The position numbers and the translations under genes were made by a program. DNA of 64,000 nt from Pseudomonas petrae (GTDB lineage: Bacteria; Pseudomonadota; Gammaproteobacteria; Pseudomonadales; Pseudomonadaceae), in assembly GCF_021728295.1 (NCBI RefSeq), contig NZ_JAKJXE010000019.1, forward strand, positions 1-64,000, read 5' to 3'. The notes below the pieces were generated by a model. The model was not told the DNA's origin, ran no database searches, and saw only the letters and a program-made list of their open reading frames with translations. Positions 42,490-52,420 of the stretch are shown here, piece after piece (the first letter of the stretch is position 1; each line of letters begins with the position of its first letter).

Positions 42490-43068
42490 CTAGGAAATGG
42501 AACGCGAGCGTTGTTCAAGCATCAACTGCGCAACAGCCTTGGCGCTTTCTGCAGCGCTGTAGTCACCCATGACGCGGGCGACGGTGATCGCGCCTTCCAT
42601 AAGGATGAGTAACTGTTTGGCCAAAGCTTGCGGATCGGCAATACCGAGCTGCTCGCAGAGCTCAAGCGTGTAGTCCAGCAGCTTCTGTTTGTGCAGCTTG
42701 GCGATCAGACGGATGGGGTCCTGTGGGTCGCCGACTTCTCCTGCCGTATTGATAAATGCGCAGCCGCGAAAGCCTTCGGACTCGAACCAGCCTTTGAGCA
42801 CGTCAAACATATTCAGAATGCGCGCCTCAGGGGTGTCGGCCTTGTTTGATTCAGTCCGGAACCAGTCCATCCAGCGCACGTCACGGGCGTTGAGTGCAGC
42901 CGCGGCCACGTCATCTTTGGTGGCGAAGTAGCGATAGATGCTTTTCCTCGCGACGCCCGACGTCTTCACCAAAAGATCCATGCCGGTGGCCTGAATGCCG
43001 TTCTGGTAAATGAGCTGCTCGGCAGTCGCGAGGATTTTCTCGCGAGTGTTGGTCGTTGATGTATTCAT
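42490..43068 (-). CDS. TetR/AcrR family transcriptional regulator
   Basis: The 192-residue protein has an N-terminal HTH (about residues 8-55, with MDLLVKTSGVARKSIYRYFATKDD) and a helical C-terminal ligand-binding domain. I chose the ATG at 43068 (MNTSTTNTREKILATAE). A perfect 14-bp palindrome lies 13 bases upstream, between candidate -35 and -10 boxes, so autorepression is likely. The NTF2-like gene follows in the same direction. Confidence 0.92.
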   Translation of the reverse strand: MNTSTTNTREKILATAEQLIYQNGIQATGMDLLVKTSGVARKSIYRYFATKDDVAAAALNARDVRWMDWFRTESNKADTPEARILNMFDVLKGWFESEGFRGCAFINTAGEVGDPQDPIRLIAKLHKQKLLDYTLELCEQLGIADPQALAKQLLILMEGAITVARVMGDYSAAESAKAVAQLMLEQRSRSIS

Positions 43069-43075
43069 GACGCAA

Positions 43076-43104
43076 AAGGTAGAACGTACGTTCTCCCACG
43101 TCAA
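43076..43104 (-). promoter_or_regulatory. TetR gene promoter with palindromic operator
   Basis: The perfect palindrome AGAACGTACGTTCT occupies 43081-43094. On the - strand a -35 TTGACG (43104-43099) and a weak -10 TACCTT (43081-43076) are 17 bp apart, so the palindrome fills the spacer. A TetR dimer bound here would block RNA polymerase. The predicted transcription start falls at or just before the start codon at 43068. Confidence 0.65.
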
Positions 43105-43125
43105 GCCGCCCATTCAAAAATAGGC

Positions 43126-45480
43126 TCAACGCACCTGGTCGGACTCGGGCAGCGCACGCTTCAAATCGCCTGCGCTGGGTGAAGCCTTGGCCAGCGTAAC
43201 GGGGATGGATTTAGCCGCAGGCACCTTGCTGCGTTCAGCGTGGTGCCACAGCGGAACGAGTGGGTTGCACTCGGGGTAGTACGCCGCGCAGCAGTTTTCG
43301 GGGATGTCGTAGGCGATGATCTGCAAAGGCCCTACCGAACGCGTGACCTGCGGCTCGATAGCCGTAGTGACGTTGACCCAGTCTCCCGGTTTGAAGCCCA
43401 GTCGCAGGACATCGTTGCGGTTCATGAAGATGACTGCGCGGGTGCCGCTGACGCCACGGAAGCGATCTTCGTAGCCGTAGATCGTGGTGTTGAACTGGTC
43501 ATTGCTGCGCAGCGTCATGAGTTGCAAAACGTCGCGGCGAGTGTGGTTCGGGTACACGTCATCGTCTTCTTCCAGCAGCTCGGGCGTGATGAAGATTGCG
43601 CGGCCGCTCTCGGTTTTCCATTCACGCTTCGCTGCGGCAATGGGGCGATGAAAACCGCCGGTTTCCCACATGCGGGTTTCCATGTCGTGAAAAATTTCGG
43701 GGTAGACCTGAGCGATGCCCTGACGAATCAGCGCGTAATCGCGGCGCCGCGCGTCCCAATCGATTCGAGTGGCACCGGGTAATGTTGCCTCGGCGATACC
43801 TGCGAGAATTGCGACCTCGGCACGGGCGTGGGCGCTGGCCGGTTCGCTATTACCCTGCCAGGCCCGCACGCAGCCGGTGCTGTCTTCAGTGGTATAAACC
43901 TGCTCGACGCCGTTTTGTACATCCTTTTCGATGCGCCCCAGGCAGGGCAGTATCCATGCGTTTTTCCCCGGAACCAGATGAGTGCGGTTCAGCTTGGTGG
44001 CGATCTGAACGTTCAGCTCCAATGTATTCCAAGCCGGCTCCATGCGGGACGTATCCGGGATCGCCCGCAGAAAATTCCCGCCGAGCCCGATGAACCCGCG
44101 CACGCTCCCGTCGAGAAGCCCCTCGCACGTCTCAACGGTATTCAAGCCTTTTTTCGAGGGGACCGTGAAACCGTACAGTTCCTCAATCTTATCCACAGGA
44201 ATCTTTTTCGGGTCTTCGGTAATGCCAACCGTGCGCTGCCCCTGCACATTGGAGTGACCTCGCACCGGGCAGATGCCGGCACCGCGCTTGCCGATGTTGC
44301 CGCGCAGCAGGAGCAGATTCACCAACATCTGCACGTTGGTCACGCCGCGCCGGTGTTGGGTGATGCCCATGCCGTAAACCAGCATCACGCGCTCGTGTCT
44401 GGCGTACACCGTCGCCACTGCCTCCAGCGCGCTGCGGCTGAGTCCTGCCTGACGCTCGATGGTGTCCCACGGTGTTTCGAGTACGGAGTTGCAGAACTCA
44501 GCGAATCCTTCGGTGTGTTGGGCAATGAACGCCTGATCGATGATCCCGGGCTGACCCTTGGCCAGCGCCGCCTCGTCCATCTCGAACAGCGACTTGGCGA
44601 TGCCCATGACAACGGCCGTGTCGCCACCGATCGCCAATTGGTGGTATTGCGTGCTGATGACGGTCGAGTTCGGCCCCAGCATCTCCACGGGAGACTGCGG
44701 ATTGACGAAGCGTTCGAGACCGCGCTCGCGAATAGGGTTGAACGTAATGATCGGCACGTCACGTTGCCGGGCTTCACGCAGTTGATGCAGCATCCGCGGG
44801 CTGTTACTGCCCACGTTCTGGCCGAAAAACAGGATGCAGTCGGTGTGCTCAAAGTCATCCAGCGTCACCGTTCCTACCGGTACGCCGATACTTTCCTGCA
44901 AGCCGACCGACGTGCTCTCGTGGCACATGTTCGAGCTGTCGGGCAAATTATTGGTGCCATAGGCGCGGGCGAGGAGCTGGTACATGAACGACGTTTCCAG
45001 CGAGGCCCGGCCCGACGCATAAAAAACCACGCTGTCGGGCGACATGCTTTTCAGCTGCGCGCCAATGTCACGGTAGGCTTCCTCCCACGTGGTTTCCTGG
45101 TAGCGATCGGTCGCAGCGTTGTACCGCATGGGATGCGTGAGGCGGCCCTGCTGCTCTAAGTCGTAATCGGGCCACTGGCGCAACTCGGTGAGCGTATGAC
45201 GGGCGAAAAAGGCCGGATCGGTCTTCCGCGACGTCAGCTCCCAGGCCGTGGCCTTCGCGCCGTTTTCGCAGAACTCCAGGCTGTGGGGTTTGCCGGGCTT
45301 GGCCCACGCGCAGCTGACGCAGGCGAATCCGCCCGGCTTGTTTTGCTTGATCAGCGGCAGCCCCGCTCGAATCGGCGCCTGCTCGCGCCAGAGGATCTCC
45401 ATCACCGACTTCGCCGAGCCCCAACCGCCGGCGGCAGAGGTGTAGGGGCGGAAATGGGCTTTGGGATGGATGAGCGTCAT
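43126..45480 (-). CDS. FdhF/YdeP-family molybdopterin oxidoreductase (formate dehydrogenase-like)
   Basis: This 784-residue protein belongs to the bis-molybdopterin oxidoreductases. An N-terminal CxxC plus Cys (C54, C57, C71 in ACVSCAW...FCENG) may hold an Fe-S cluster. The Mo ligand is probably the Cys in NMCHESTSVGL. Segments such as FGQNVGSNSPR, RGNIGKRGAGICPVRGHSNVQG and the C-terminal cofactor-binding beta barrel match YdeP-like proteins. The true substrate is unknown; YdeP in E. coli is linked to acid resistance. I chose the ATG at 45480, which has GAGGA upstream. No fdhD or electron-transfer subunit gene lies nearby. Confidence 0.88.
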   Translation of the reverse strand: MTLIHPKAHFRPYTSAAGGWGSAKSVMEILWREQAPIRAGLPLIKQNKPGGFACVSCAWAKPGKPHSLEFCENGAKATAWELTSRKTDPAFFARHTLTELRQWPDYDLEQQGRLTHPMRYNAATDRYQETTWEEAYRDIGAQLKSMSPDSVVFYASGRASLETSFMYQLLARAYGTNNLPDSSNMCHESTSVGLQESIGVPVGTVTLDDFEHTDCILFFGQNVGSNSPRMLHQLREARQRDVPIITFNPIRERGLERFVNPQSPVEMLGPNSTVISTQYHQLAIGGDTAVVMGIAKSLFEMDEAALAKGQPGIIDQAFIAQHTEGFAEFCNSVLETPWDTIERQAGLSRSALEAVATVYARHERVMLVYGMGITQHRRGVTNVQMLVNLLLLRGNIGKRGAGICPVRGHSNVQGQRTVGITEDPKKIPVDKIEELYGFTVPSKKGLNTVETCEGLLDGSVRGFIGLGGNFLRAIPDTSRMEPAWNTLELNVQIATKLNRTHLVPGKNAWILPCLGRIEKDVQNGVEQVYTTEDSTGCVRAWQGNSEPASAHARAEVAILAGIAEATLPGATRIDWDARRRDYALIRQGIAQVYPEIFHDMETRMWETGGFHRPIAAAKREWKTESGRAIFITPELLEEDDDVYPNHTRRDVLQLMTLRSNDQFNTTIYGYEDRFRGVSGTRAVIFMNRNDVLRLGFKPGDWVNVTTAIEPQVTRSVGPLQIIAYDIPENCCAAYYPECNPLVPLWHHAERSKVPAAKSIPVTLAKASPSAGDLKRALPESDQVR

Positions 45481-45697
45481 GAAGGTGATCCTCGGCGGAG
45501 CGGGCGCACTGGAGACAGTCGCCCTCGTAAAGGCTACGACGAAGCGGCTCGGTAAAGGTTCGTTACATTTCTCGGTGAGAGGACCGTCAACGGCCAACAT
45601 GACGATTGTGTGTCGGAGCGAACTTGCCGGATGAAATCCGATCAGTTTCAGAGGGCCGTTTTTTCCACGGTCTCTGACTGAAGGAGTGACTCCCGTT

Positions 45698-47851
45698 GTG
45701 CCGAATTTCAAACCCTTTCTGTTGCTATGCCTGCTGTTAAGCGTTTGCAGCGTCAATGTTCAAGCCGCCGACGCCCCCGCCGCAACGACTGCTCCTGCTG
45801 CTGCACCTGCCGACCCGGCGCCGGAGGATCCTGCCAAAGCGGAGATTCTGGTCAAAGGCGGATTGCTCGGCGCCATCAGTTCCAGCATCGACAGCGTGCA
45901 GGACAAACTCGACGTTGATGGTCACTTGCTCGACTCGTGGCGACTACGGGCAGACCGCGCCGCCGACGAGATCGACGCGCTGGTCAACAAACCACAGTCG
46001 CGATCAGCCTGGCGGATCGCCGGCGATTTCGTGATGCTGTCCCTGGTGTGGGCGGGGGCGTTCCTGCTGCTCAATCGCATCGGCGCGTTTCTCGTCACAC
46101 GGTTATCACGGCATCGGTTATTGATTCGCCGCGATCGCGTGGTCGGGGTGCTGGGCTATGTGCTGCCGTACATGGTGCCGGCGCTCATCTGCCTGCCGCT
46201 GACGCTGTACGTCAGTCACTTCATGCCGACGTCGGTGGGGCGCGCGCTGGCGCTGTGTCTGGCTTACTCGACCAGCAGCGGGATTTTCTCCACATCGGTG
46301 CTGTTGTCACTGATCGTGCTGTTTAATTCGGGCCACAAACGGCCGGCGGTGCGCATCATTCGTCACTACGCGCCGCACCCCTTGTTCATCATCGGCTTCC
46401 TCGCGGCGTTGAGCGACGCGTTGACCAGCCCGCAGATTGCCAGGCTGTTCGGCGGCAACGTGACCACCAGCGTCGCCGCGTTCACCGGGCTGATGGCGTC
46501 GGTCATGTTTGGCATGGTGGTCATCCGCATGCGCCGGCCGATCGCGCACCTGATCCGCAACCGTTCCCTGGGCGCCCGGTTGGCGCGGCCAGCGGTGCAA
46601 CAGACGCTGAAGATCTTCTCCAGCCTGTGGCACTTGCCGATCCTGCTGATGATTCTGGTCTCGGCAGTGAATCTGATCGGCGCCGGCGAAGGCAGCCAGG
46701 AAGCCTTGCGTTGCGCGTTGCTGACGACGGTCCTGCTGATTGGTGCGGTGTTTCTCAGCACCTTGTTCCAGCACATGTTCAAACCCACCGAGGCGCGGAC
46801 CGACAGTGTTTACAAGGAGCGTTTGCTGAGCTTGCTACACGCGGTCATGCGAATTGCGCTTGCAATCGGTTTCATCGAGTTGTTGGGCCGGATCTGGGGT
46901 TTCTCGCTGTTTGAATTTGCCCAACGCAATGCGCTGGGCAAAGTGATCAGCGACTCCCTCAGTAGCATCGGTCTGATTCTGCTGGTGACCTGGCTGCTGT
47001 GGGTGGTCATGGACACAGCCATTCAGGAAGCCCTGAAGCCTCCGGCCAATGGACGTTCCGCGCGTCAGCCGAGCACGCGGGTGAAGACCATCCTGCCGCT
47101 GTTGCGTAACGCGATGAAGATCATCCTCGTGGTGATCTGCACCATCACGACGATGGCCAACCTGGGCATCAACGTCGCGCCATTGCTGGCCGGTGCCGGG
47201 GTTGTCGGTCTGGCGATCGGTTTCGGCTCGCAGCAGTTGGTGCAAGACGTCATTACCGGGCTGTTCATCATCATCGAGGACACCATCTCCATCGGCGACT
47301 GGGTGGTGCTGGATTCAGGCCATGCCGGCACAGTCGAGAGCCTGACGATCCGCACCCTGCGTCTGCGCGACGGCAAGGGCTTCGTGCATTCGGTGCCGTT
47401 TGGGCAGATCAAGGCGGTCACCAACCAGTCGCGGCAATTCGCTTACGCGTTCTTCTCGTTCCAGTTCACCTACGACACGGACGTGGACGCGGCGACCTCG
47501 CTGATTCGTGAAGCGGGCCAGTCGATCAGCGACGACTTGCTGCTGGCGAGCAAGCTGCAGGGTCCGTTGGAAGTATTCGGACTGGACCGCATGGACATGA
47601 ACGGCATTGTCATCACGGCGCAGTTCCGTACCTCGTCGGGTGGGCAGTACGCGGTGAGTCGTGCATTCAACGATCGGCTCAAGCGGCTTGTGGATAAGTC
47701 GCCTGACGTGCGATTCGCGCAAACTTATCCACAACTGGTGATGAGCCCGCACAATCGTCAGGCACCTGAGGGGGAAGAGGGCACAGAGCAACAAGCGCTG
47801 CCGGGCAAGACCTCGGTGGTGAACAAGGATTGGTCCGAAAGCCCGGTTTGA
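45698..47851 (+). CDS. MscS-family mechanosensitive ion channel
   Basis: The 717-residue inner-membrane protein begins with a signal peptide (about 1-21, FKPFLLLCLLLSVCSVNVQA). An Ala/Pro-rich periplasmic segment and several membrane helices follow. The MscS pore and beta domain lie near residues 490-580 (LLAGAGVVGLAIGFGSQQLV, then DTISIGDWVVLDSGHAGTV). The extra N-terminal helices place it with the larger YbdG/YbiO-like channels that protect against hypo-osmotic shock. I chose the GTG at 45698 because AAGGAG at 45681-45686 is correctly spaced for it and overlaps the alternative GTG at 45686. It is divergent from the oxidoreductase gene. Confidence 0.9.
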   Translation: MPNFKPFLLLCLLLSVCSVNVQAADAPAATTAPAAAPADPAPEDPAKAEILVKGGLLGAISSSIDSVQDKLDVDGHLLDSWRLRADRAADEIDALVNKPQSRSAWRIAGDFVMLSLVWAGAFLLLNRIGAFLVTRLSRHRLLIRRDRVVGVLGYVLPYMVPALICLPLTLYVSHFMPTSVGRALALCLAYSTSSGIFSTSVLLSLIVLFNSGHKRPAVRIIRHYAPHPLFIIGFLAALSDALTSPQIARLFGGNVTTSVAAFTGLMASVMFGMVVIRMRRPIAHLIRNRSLGARLARPAVQQTLKIFSSLWHLPILLMILVSAVNLIGAGEGSQEALRCALLTTVLLIGAVFLSTLFQHMFKPTEARTDSVYKERLLSLLHAVMRIALAIGFIELLGRIWGFSLFEFAQRNALGKVISDSLSSIGLILLVTWLLWVVMDTAIQEALKPPANGRSARQPSTRVKTILPLLRNAMKIILVVICTITTMANLGINVAPLLAGAGVVGLAIGFGSQQLVQDVITGLFIIIEDTISIGDWVVLDSGHAGTVESLTIRTLRLRDGKGFVHSVPFGQIKAVTNQSRQFAYAFFSFQFTYDTDVDAATSLIREAGQSISDDLLLASKLQGPLEVFGLDRMDMNGIVITAQFRTSSGGQYAVSRAFNDRLKRLVDKSPDVRFAQTYPQLVMSPHNRQAPEGEEGTEQQALPGKTSVVNKDWSESPV

Positions 47852-47902
47852 GATCGGGCCACAGCCGAGTCGAGCGTGGTAACACGCCCCACTCGGTTGC
47901 GC

Positions 47903-50900
47903 TTACCTGAACAACCGATCCCGCACCTGCAACATCAGCGCCTCATCCACCTCGCCCCAATACTGCGGCTTGCCGGCGATGATGGCGGCAATGGGGATGC
48001 CGTCGCGGTAAACCAGTTTGTTGCCCACAATCGCCGGGACTTTCGCGCTGGGAAGCAGCGTCCCGGCGAGGTTGAGCGGGTCAACCCCGCTGACGGCAAT
48101 CAGGCTGCCGTCCAGTGGGCGCTTGCGGACGTCGCGCAGCAAGGGAATCGCTTCCGGTAAGGCAAATTGTTCACCGGCCAGGCCTGCAACAAAGCGCCCG
48201 CCCCGAATCTCTCCGCGTGCTTCAAGCCGATGGAACGTGCGCAGCAGCTCCCGCCACGTCGGCAGCCAGTCTGCCTCGCGCTCCAGCAGGCGCCAGAACA
48301 CCACGCCGTATCGGCGCAGCAACGTCATGGCGACATGCTCCAGCGTGTCGCCGTCGATCCTTTGCGACACGCCTTCTTCCTTCGCCGGCGCGCGACGCAA
48401 CAACGCCCAGCGCCCGGCATCGTCCATGCCGCCAATGAACGCGCCGCGATTGCGTCGGCTGGTGTGGCTGGCGCGCTTGCTCGCCGGAGTGATCAGCGCC
48501 CGCAGCCCGGCAAAACTGTCGGCATTGACCAGCCCGGCGCCGACCAATTCCTGCAGCGCCGTTTCCAGCTCGGCCCGCAGCAGGTGCGCTTCACCGGTCA
48601 GCTCGTCGAAAAACATCGCGCCCTGGCTCGACAACACCTCATGAACCTTCTGCGCGCGCAGGGATAATTCGGTCGGCGCCGGCTGTTCGGTCAGCCCGGT
48701 CCACAGGCGAACCTGCGGTCGCGGCAGCAGCACAATCGGCGTACTGCGCAACGCAGCGCTGCCAACCTTGTTGCGACTGGTCAGGCGCATCCACACCACC
48801 TTGCCGGACCGACACAGATCATCCAGCCAGATCGATGAATAGTCCTTCAAGCGTGCCGGAAGCAGATCACTGTCCCACGCGCCTGCGGCTGACGAGAATC
48901 CCTCCAGTTGCGCGACGACTTCCGGCAGCGCGGCTTTGCCCTGACTCTGGGTCGTGGCGGACAGATGCTGCCAATCGAACAGGAATCGGGTGAAGTCCTG
49001 CAGCGACACCGGCTCGATTTCCCGGCGCAGGCGTTTGACCGTGTAACGGTGGATGCGCGACAGCAGATGCCGCTCGCACCATTCTTCCCCGCGGGCGTCA
49101 GGGCTGAACTGGCCGCGCAGCACGTAGCCTTCGTTCTCCAACTGCGCCAGCGCCTGAGCGATCTCGTTCTGTGTCAGCGCCAGCGGCTCGGCAATGGCGG
49201 TAACCGTGAGCGGGCCGAAGCCGCCAAGCCGCGCACGCACGATTTCCACGCGCGCTTCGTCCTCACTCCACGCCCCGTCGAACCCGGCCAATGCCGCCAA
49301 CGGCGGGTGCATTTCGGCGGCGGGATAGATCGCCTGCAAACAGGTCAGCCGCTCCAGGGGAATCCACAACGCCTGCTCCGGCGTGACCTGCAGGCGTGTG
49401 CCACGGCCGGAGCGGGCCAGGCTTTCCAGCCATTTCATCCAGTCGGTGTGCTCGCGGGCCTCAACGCCGGTGATGCATCCCAGGCTCATCAGCGCCTCGT
49501 GCATCTCATCGACGTTTTGCGGCTGCGGCCAGGCTTCATCGGCCACCGCTTTGATCGCATCGACATCCAGCGCGCCGAGATCGTCGGTGGATTCCGGGTC
49601 GCTCCAGCGCCGATTGAGCACCGCCTGGGTGCGACGTTCTTCCAGCGGCGCGTTATCGAGAAACGCATACGGCTTGGCGTTGAGGATTTCCGCCGCCAGC
49701 GGCGAGGGCGCGGGCAGATCGCGACTCACCAGACGCACTTCGCCGTTTTCCATACGCCGCAGCAGTTTCAGCCAGCCTTCGGCGTCCATGGCTTCGTGCA
49801 GGCAGTCGTCCAGGGTCTGCTCGATCAGCGGATGCTCCGGTACATCCCGCTCGCCCACCAGATTTTCCAGGCAGGCGATCTGGTCCGGAAACACCGTGGC
49901 GATCAAGTCATCGCTCTTGATCCGCTGCAGCTGCGGCGCCACTTTTCGCCCGCCGGTGTAACGCGGCAGGGCCAGCGCCACGCCGGCGTTCCAGCGCCAG
50001 CGCACGCCGAACAGCGGCGCATCCAGCACCGCCTGAATCAGTAAATGCTCGGCGGTGGCGGAGTTGAGATAGCGCCAGACTTCGTCCAGCGCAAAACTGT
50101 GCGCCGTGGACAGCGACAGCACGATGGCGTCCTCGCTGGCGGCGGCTTGCAGCTCGAAGTTGAAGGTGCGGCAGAAGCGCTTGCGCAGTGCCAGGCCCCA
50201 CGCACGATTGACCCGGCTGCCGAACGGCGAATGAATCACCAGTTGCGTGCCGCCGGACTGATCGAAAAAACGCTCGATGACCAGCGTGTCCTGGGACGGC
50301 AGCGCGCCCAGGGCCGAGTGCGCGCGAGCGAGGTATTCAATGATCTGCTCGGCGCTGGCGAGGTCCAGGCCCAGGCTTTTCATCAGCCAGTCGGTGCAGG
50401 CCTGAAGATTGCCGGGGTGGGCGCTGAGCTGCTCGTCGATGTCGGCCTGCAAACGGGCGACGGCGAAAGACAGTTCATCGCTGCGCCCCGGCGCCTCACC
50501 CATCCAGAACGGAATGTTTGGCGGCATGCCGTGGGCGTCCTCGACTCGCACTCGCCCGGACTCGATCCGCAGAATCCGGTAGGACGTGTTGCCCAGCTGG
50601 AAGATGTCACCCGCGGCGCTCTCCACGGCGAAGTCTTCGTTGACGGTGCCGATGTTCAGCGCCTGAGGTTCGAGGACCACGCTGTAATCGGCGTTGTCGG
50701 GGATCGTGCCGCCGCTGGTGACCGCCGTGAGTTTACTGCCGCGCCGGCCACGCAACGTGCGGGTCACCGCGTCGCGATGCAGATACGCAGCACGCACGCC
50801 CTGCCCGCCGCTGTAACCCTCGGCGAGCATGGTTAAGAGTGCTTGATAATGGCTTTCGTCGACATCGGCGTACGGCGACGCCTTGCGGAACAGCGCCAGC

Positions 50901-52216
50901 AGGTCCTGCTCCTGCCATTCCTGACAACTCACCTCAGCGATAATCTGCTGCGCCAGGACATCCAGCGGCGCCTTGGGAATGACCAGCGTGTCGAGCTCGC
51001 CGCGACGTACACAATCCAGCAGCGCCGCGCACTCGATCAGATCATCCCGAGACACAGCAAACAGCCGTCCCTTGGGCGTGCCGCCTACGTGGTGACCGGA
51101 ACGGCCGACGCGCTGCAAAAAGGAAGCGATGGAGCGGGGCGAGCTGATCTGGCAGACCAGATCGACGTCGCCGATATCTATCCCCAGTTCCAGCGAAGCG
51201 GTGGCGATCAGCACTTGCAGGTCACCGCGCTTGAGACGCTGTTCGGCGTCGAGCCTTTGCTCTTTAGCCATGCTGCCGTGGTGCGCGGCGACCGCCTCTT
51301 TGCCCAGTCGCTCGCTCAGATGCCGCGCCATGCGCTCGGCCAGCCGCCGCGTGTTGACGAAGATGAGGGTGGTGCGATGTTCACGGGCCAGCGCTGCAAG
51401 CCGGTCGTAGACCAGTTGCCAGACGTCACTGGACATCACGGCGCTCAAGGCAACCGGCGGCACTTCGATAGCCAGATCTCGAGGGCGGGCGTGGCCGATG
51501 TCGATGATGGCGCAGGGACGGCTGACCGGATCGCTGCCGACCAGAAAGCGCGATACCCGCTCGATGGGTTTTTGCGTCGCCGACAGGCCGATACGCAGAA
51601 GCGGCTTCGCACACAGCGCCTGCAAACGCTCCAGAGTCAGGGCCAGATGACTGCCGCGCTTACCCGCAGCGATGGCGTGAATTTCATCGACGATGACGGT
51701 CTGCGTGCTAGACAACATGCGCCGGCCGGAGTCGGATCCCAGCAGCACGTAAAGCGATTCCGGCGTCGTGACCAAAATGTTCGGCGCGGTTTTGCGCATG
51801 GCGGTGCGTTCTTTCTGCGGCGTGTCACCGGTGCGCACGGCGGTGGTGATGCGCAGGCCGGGCAGACCTTGCTGGATCAGTTGATCGGTGATGCCCGCCA
51901 GCGGGTTTTGTAGATTGATCTGGATGTCGTTGGACAGCGCTTTCAGCGGCGAGACATACACCACAAACGTCTCATTCGGCAGCTCGCCGCCCCTCTCCAG
52001 CCCTTGATGCACCAAATCATCAATGACCGCCAGAAACGCCGTCAGGGTTTTCCCGGAGCCGGTGGGCGCGGCGATCAACGTGGACTCGCGGCGTTTGATC
52101 AGCGGCCACGCCTGCGCCTGGGCCGCGGTAATGGCCGGGAACGTCGAGCGAAACCACGCGCTGACCGCCGGATGAAAGGCGTCGAGCACCGGGTCGGGCG
52201 TCTGGGGAAGGTTCAT
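47903..52216 (-). CDS. lhr: Lhr-family ATP-dependent helicase
   Basis: The 1437-residue protein is a large superfamily 2 helicase. Walker A AAPTGSGKT is at 49-57 and the DEIH box at 177-180; the second RecA domain contains QRVGRSGHHVGG. A winged-helix/Lhr-core region and the long C-terminal domain typical of Lhr follow. Lhr proteins translocate 3' to 5' and unwind RNA-DNA hybrids in DNA repair, as shown in mycobacteria. I chose the ATG at 52216; an in-frame TTG two codons earlier is possible, and no strong ribosome binding site supports either. Confidence 0.93.
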   Translation of the reverse strand: MNLPQTPDPVLDAFHPAVSAWFRSTFPAITAAQAQAWPLIKRRESTLIAAPTGSGKTLTAFLAVIDDLVHQGLERGGELPNETFVVYVSPLKALSNDIQINLQNPLAGITDQLIQQGLPGLRITTAVRTGDTPQKERTAMRKTAPNILVTTPESLYVLLGSDSGRRMLSSTQTVIVDEIHAIAAGKRGSHLALTLERLQALCAKPLLRIGLSATQKPIERVSRFLVGSDPVSRPCAIIDIGHARPRDLAIEVPPVALSAVMSSDVWQLVYDRLAALAREHRTTLIFVNTRRLAERMARHLSERLGKEAVAAHHGSMAKEQRLDAEQRLKRGDLQVLIATASLELGIDIGDVDLVCQISSPRSIASFLQRVGRSGHHVGGTPKGRLFAVSRDDLIECAALLDCVRRGELDTLVIPKAPLDVLAQQIIAEVSCQEWQEQDLLALFRKASPYADVDESHYQALLTMLAEGYSGGQGVRAAYLHRDAVTRTLRGRRGSKLTAVTSGGTIPDNADYSVVLEPQALNIGTVNEDFAVESAAGDIFQLGNTSYRILRIESGRVRVEDAHGMPPNIPFWMGEAPGRSDELSFAVARLQADIDEQLSAHPGNLQACTDWLMKSLGLDLASAEQIIEYLARAHSALGALPSQDTLVIERFFDQSGGTQLVIHSPFGSRVNRAWGLALRKRFCRTFNFELQAAASEDAIVLSLSTAHSFALDEVWRYLNSATAEHLLIQAVLDAPLFGVRWRWNAGVALALPRYTGGRKVAPQLQRIKSDDLIATVFPDQIACLENLVGERDVPEHPLIEQTLDDCLHEAMDAEGWLKLLRRMENGEVRLVSRDLPAPSPLAAEILNAKPYAFLDNAPLEERRTQAVLNRRWSDPESTDDLGALDVDAIKAVADEAWPQPQNVDEMHEALMSLGCITGVEAREHTDWMKWLESLARSGRGTRLQVTPEQALWIPLERLTCLQAIYPAAEMHPPLAALAGFDGAWSEDEARVEIVRARLGGFGPLTVTAIAEPLALTQNEIAQALAQLENEGYVLRGQFSPDARGEEWCERHLLSRIHRYTVKRLRREIEPVSLQDFTRFLFDWQHLSATTQSQGKAALPEVVAQLEGFSSAAGAWDSDLLPARLKDYSSIWLDDLCRSGKVVWMRLTSRNKVGSAALRSTPIVLLPRPQVRLWTGLTEQPAPTELSLRAQKVHEVLSSQGAMFFDELTGEAHLLRAELETALQELVGAGLVNADSFAGLRALITPASKRASHTSRRNRGAFIGGMDDAGRWALLRRAPAKEEGVSQRIDGDTLEHVAMTLLRRYGVVFWRLLEREADWLPTWRELLRTFHRLEARGEIRGGRFVAGLAGEQFALPEAIPLLRDVRKRPLDGSLIAVSGVDPLNLAGTLLPSAKVPAIVGNKLVYRDGIPIAAIIAGKPQYWGEVDEALMLQVRDRLFR

Positions 52217-52420
52217 CCGCAATTAATGCGGTCGCAGTGAAGCAGATGCAAGGGGCAGGTACTCGAGGGGAAGACACAAGGGCGAGCGATCGGCGACGCG
52301 TTTCAGGGCACCCGCACGCGCGCATGCCCGCCGTTGTTGGGACTTGCCCAATGACGTGTTATGTTTGCGGACGTTTTTCACCTATTTTTAATCGACCTGA
52401 AGACTGAGCCTGCTGACTCT

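Noticed and set aside
48908..51913. Long + strand open frames (up to 378 codons) opposite the Lhr helicase gene.
   Set aside because: They are shadows of the high-GC helicase gene and show compositionally biased, domain-free translations.
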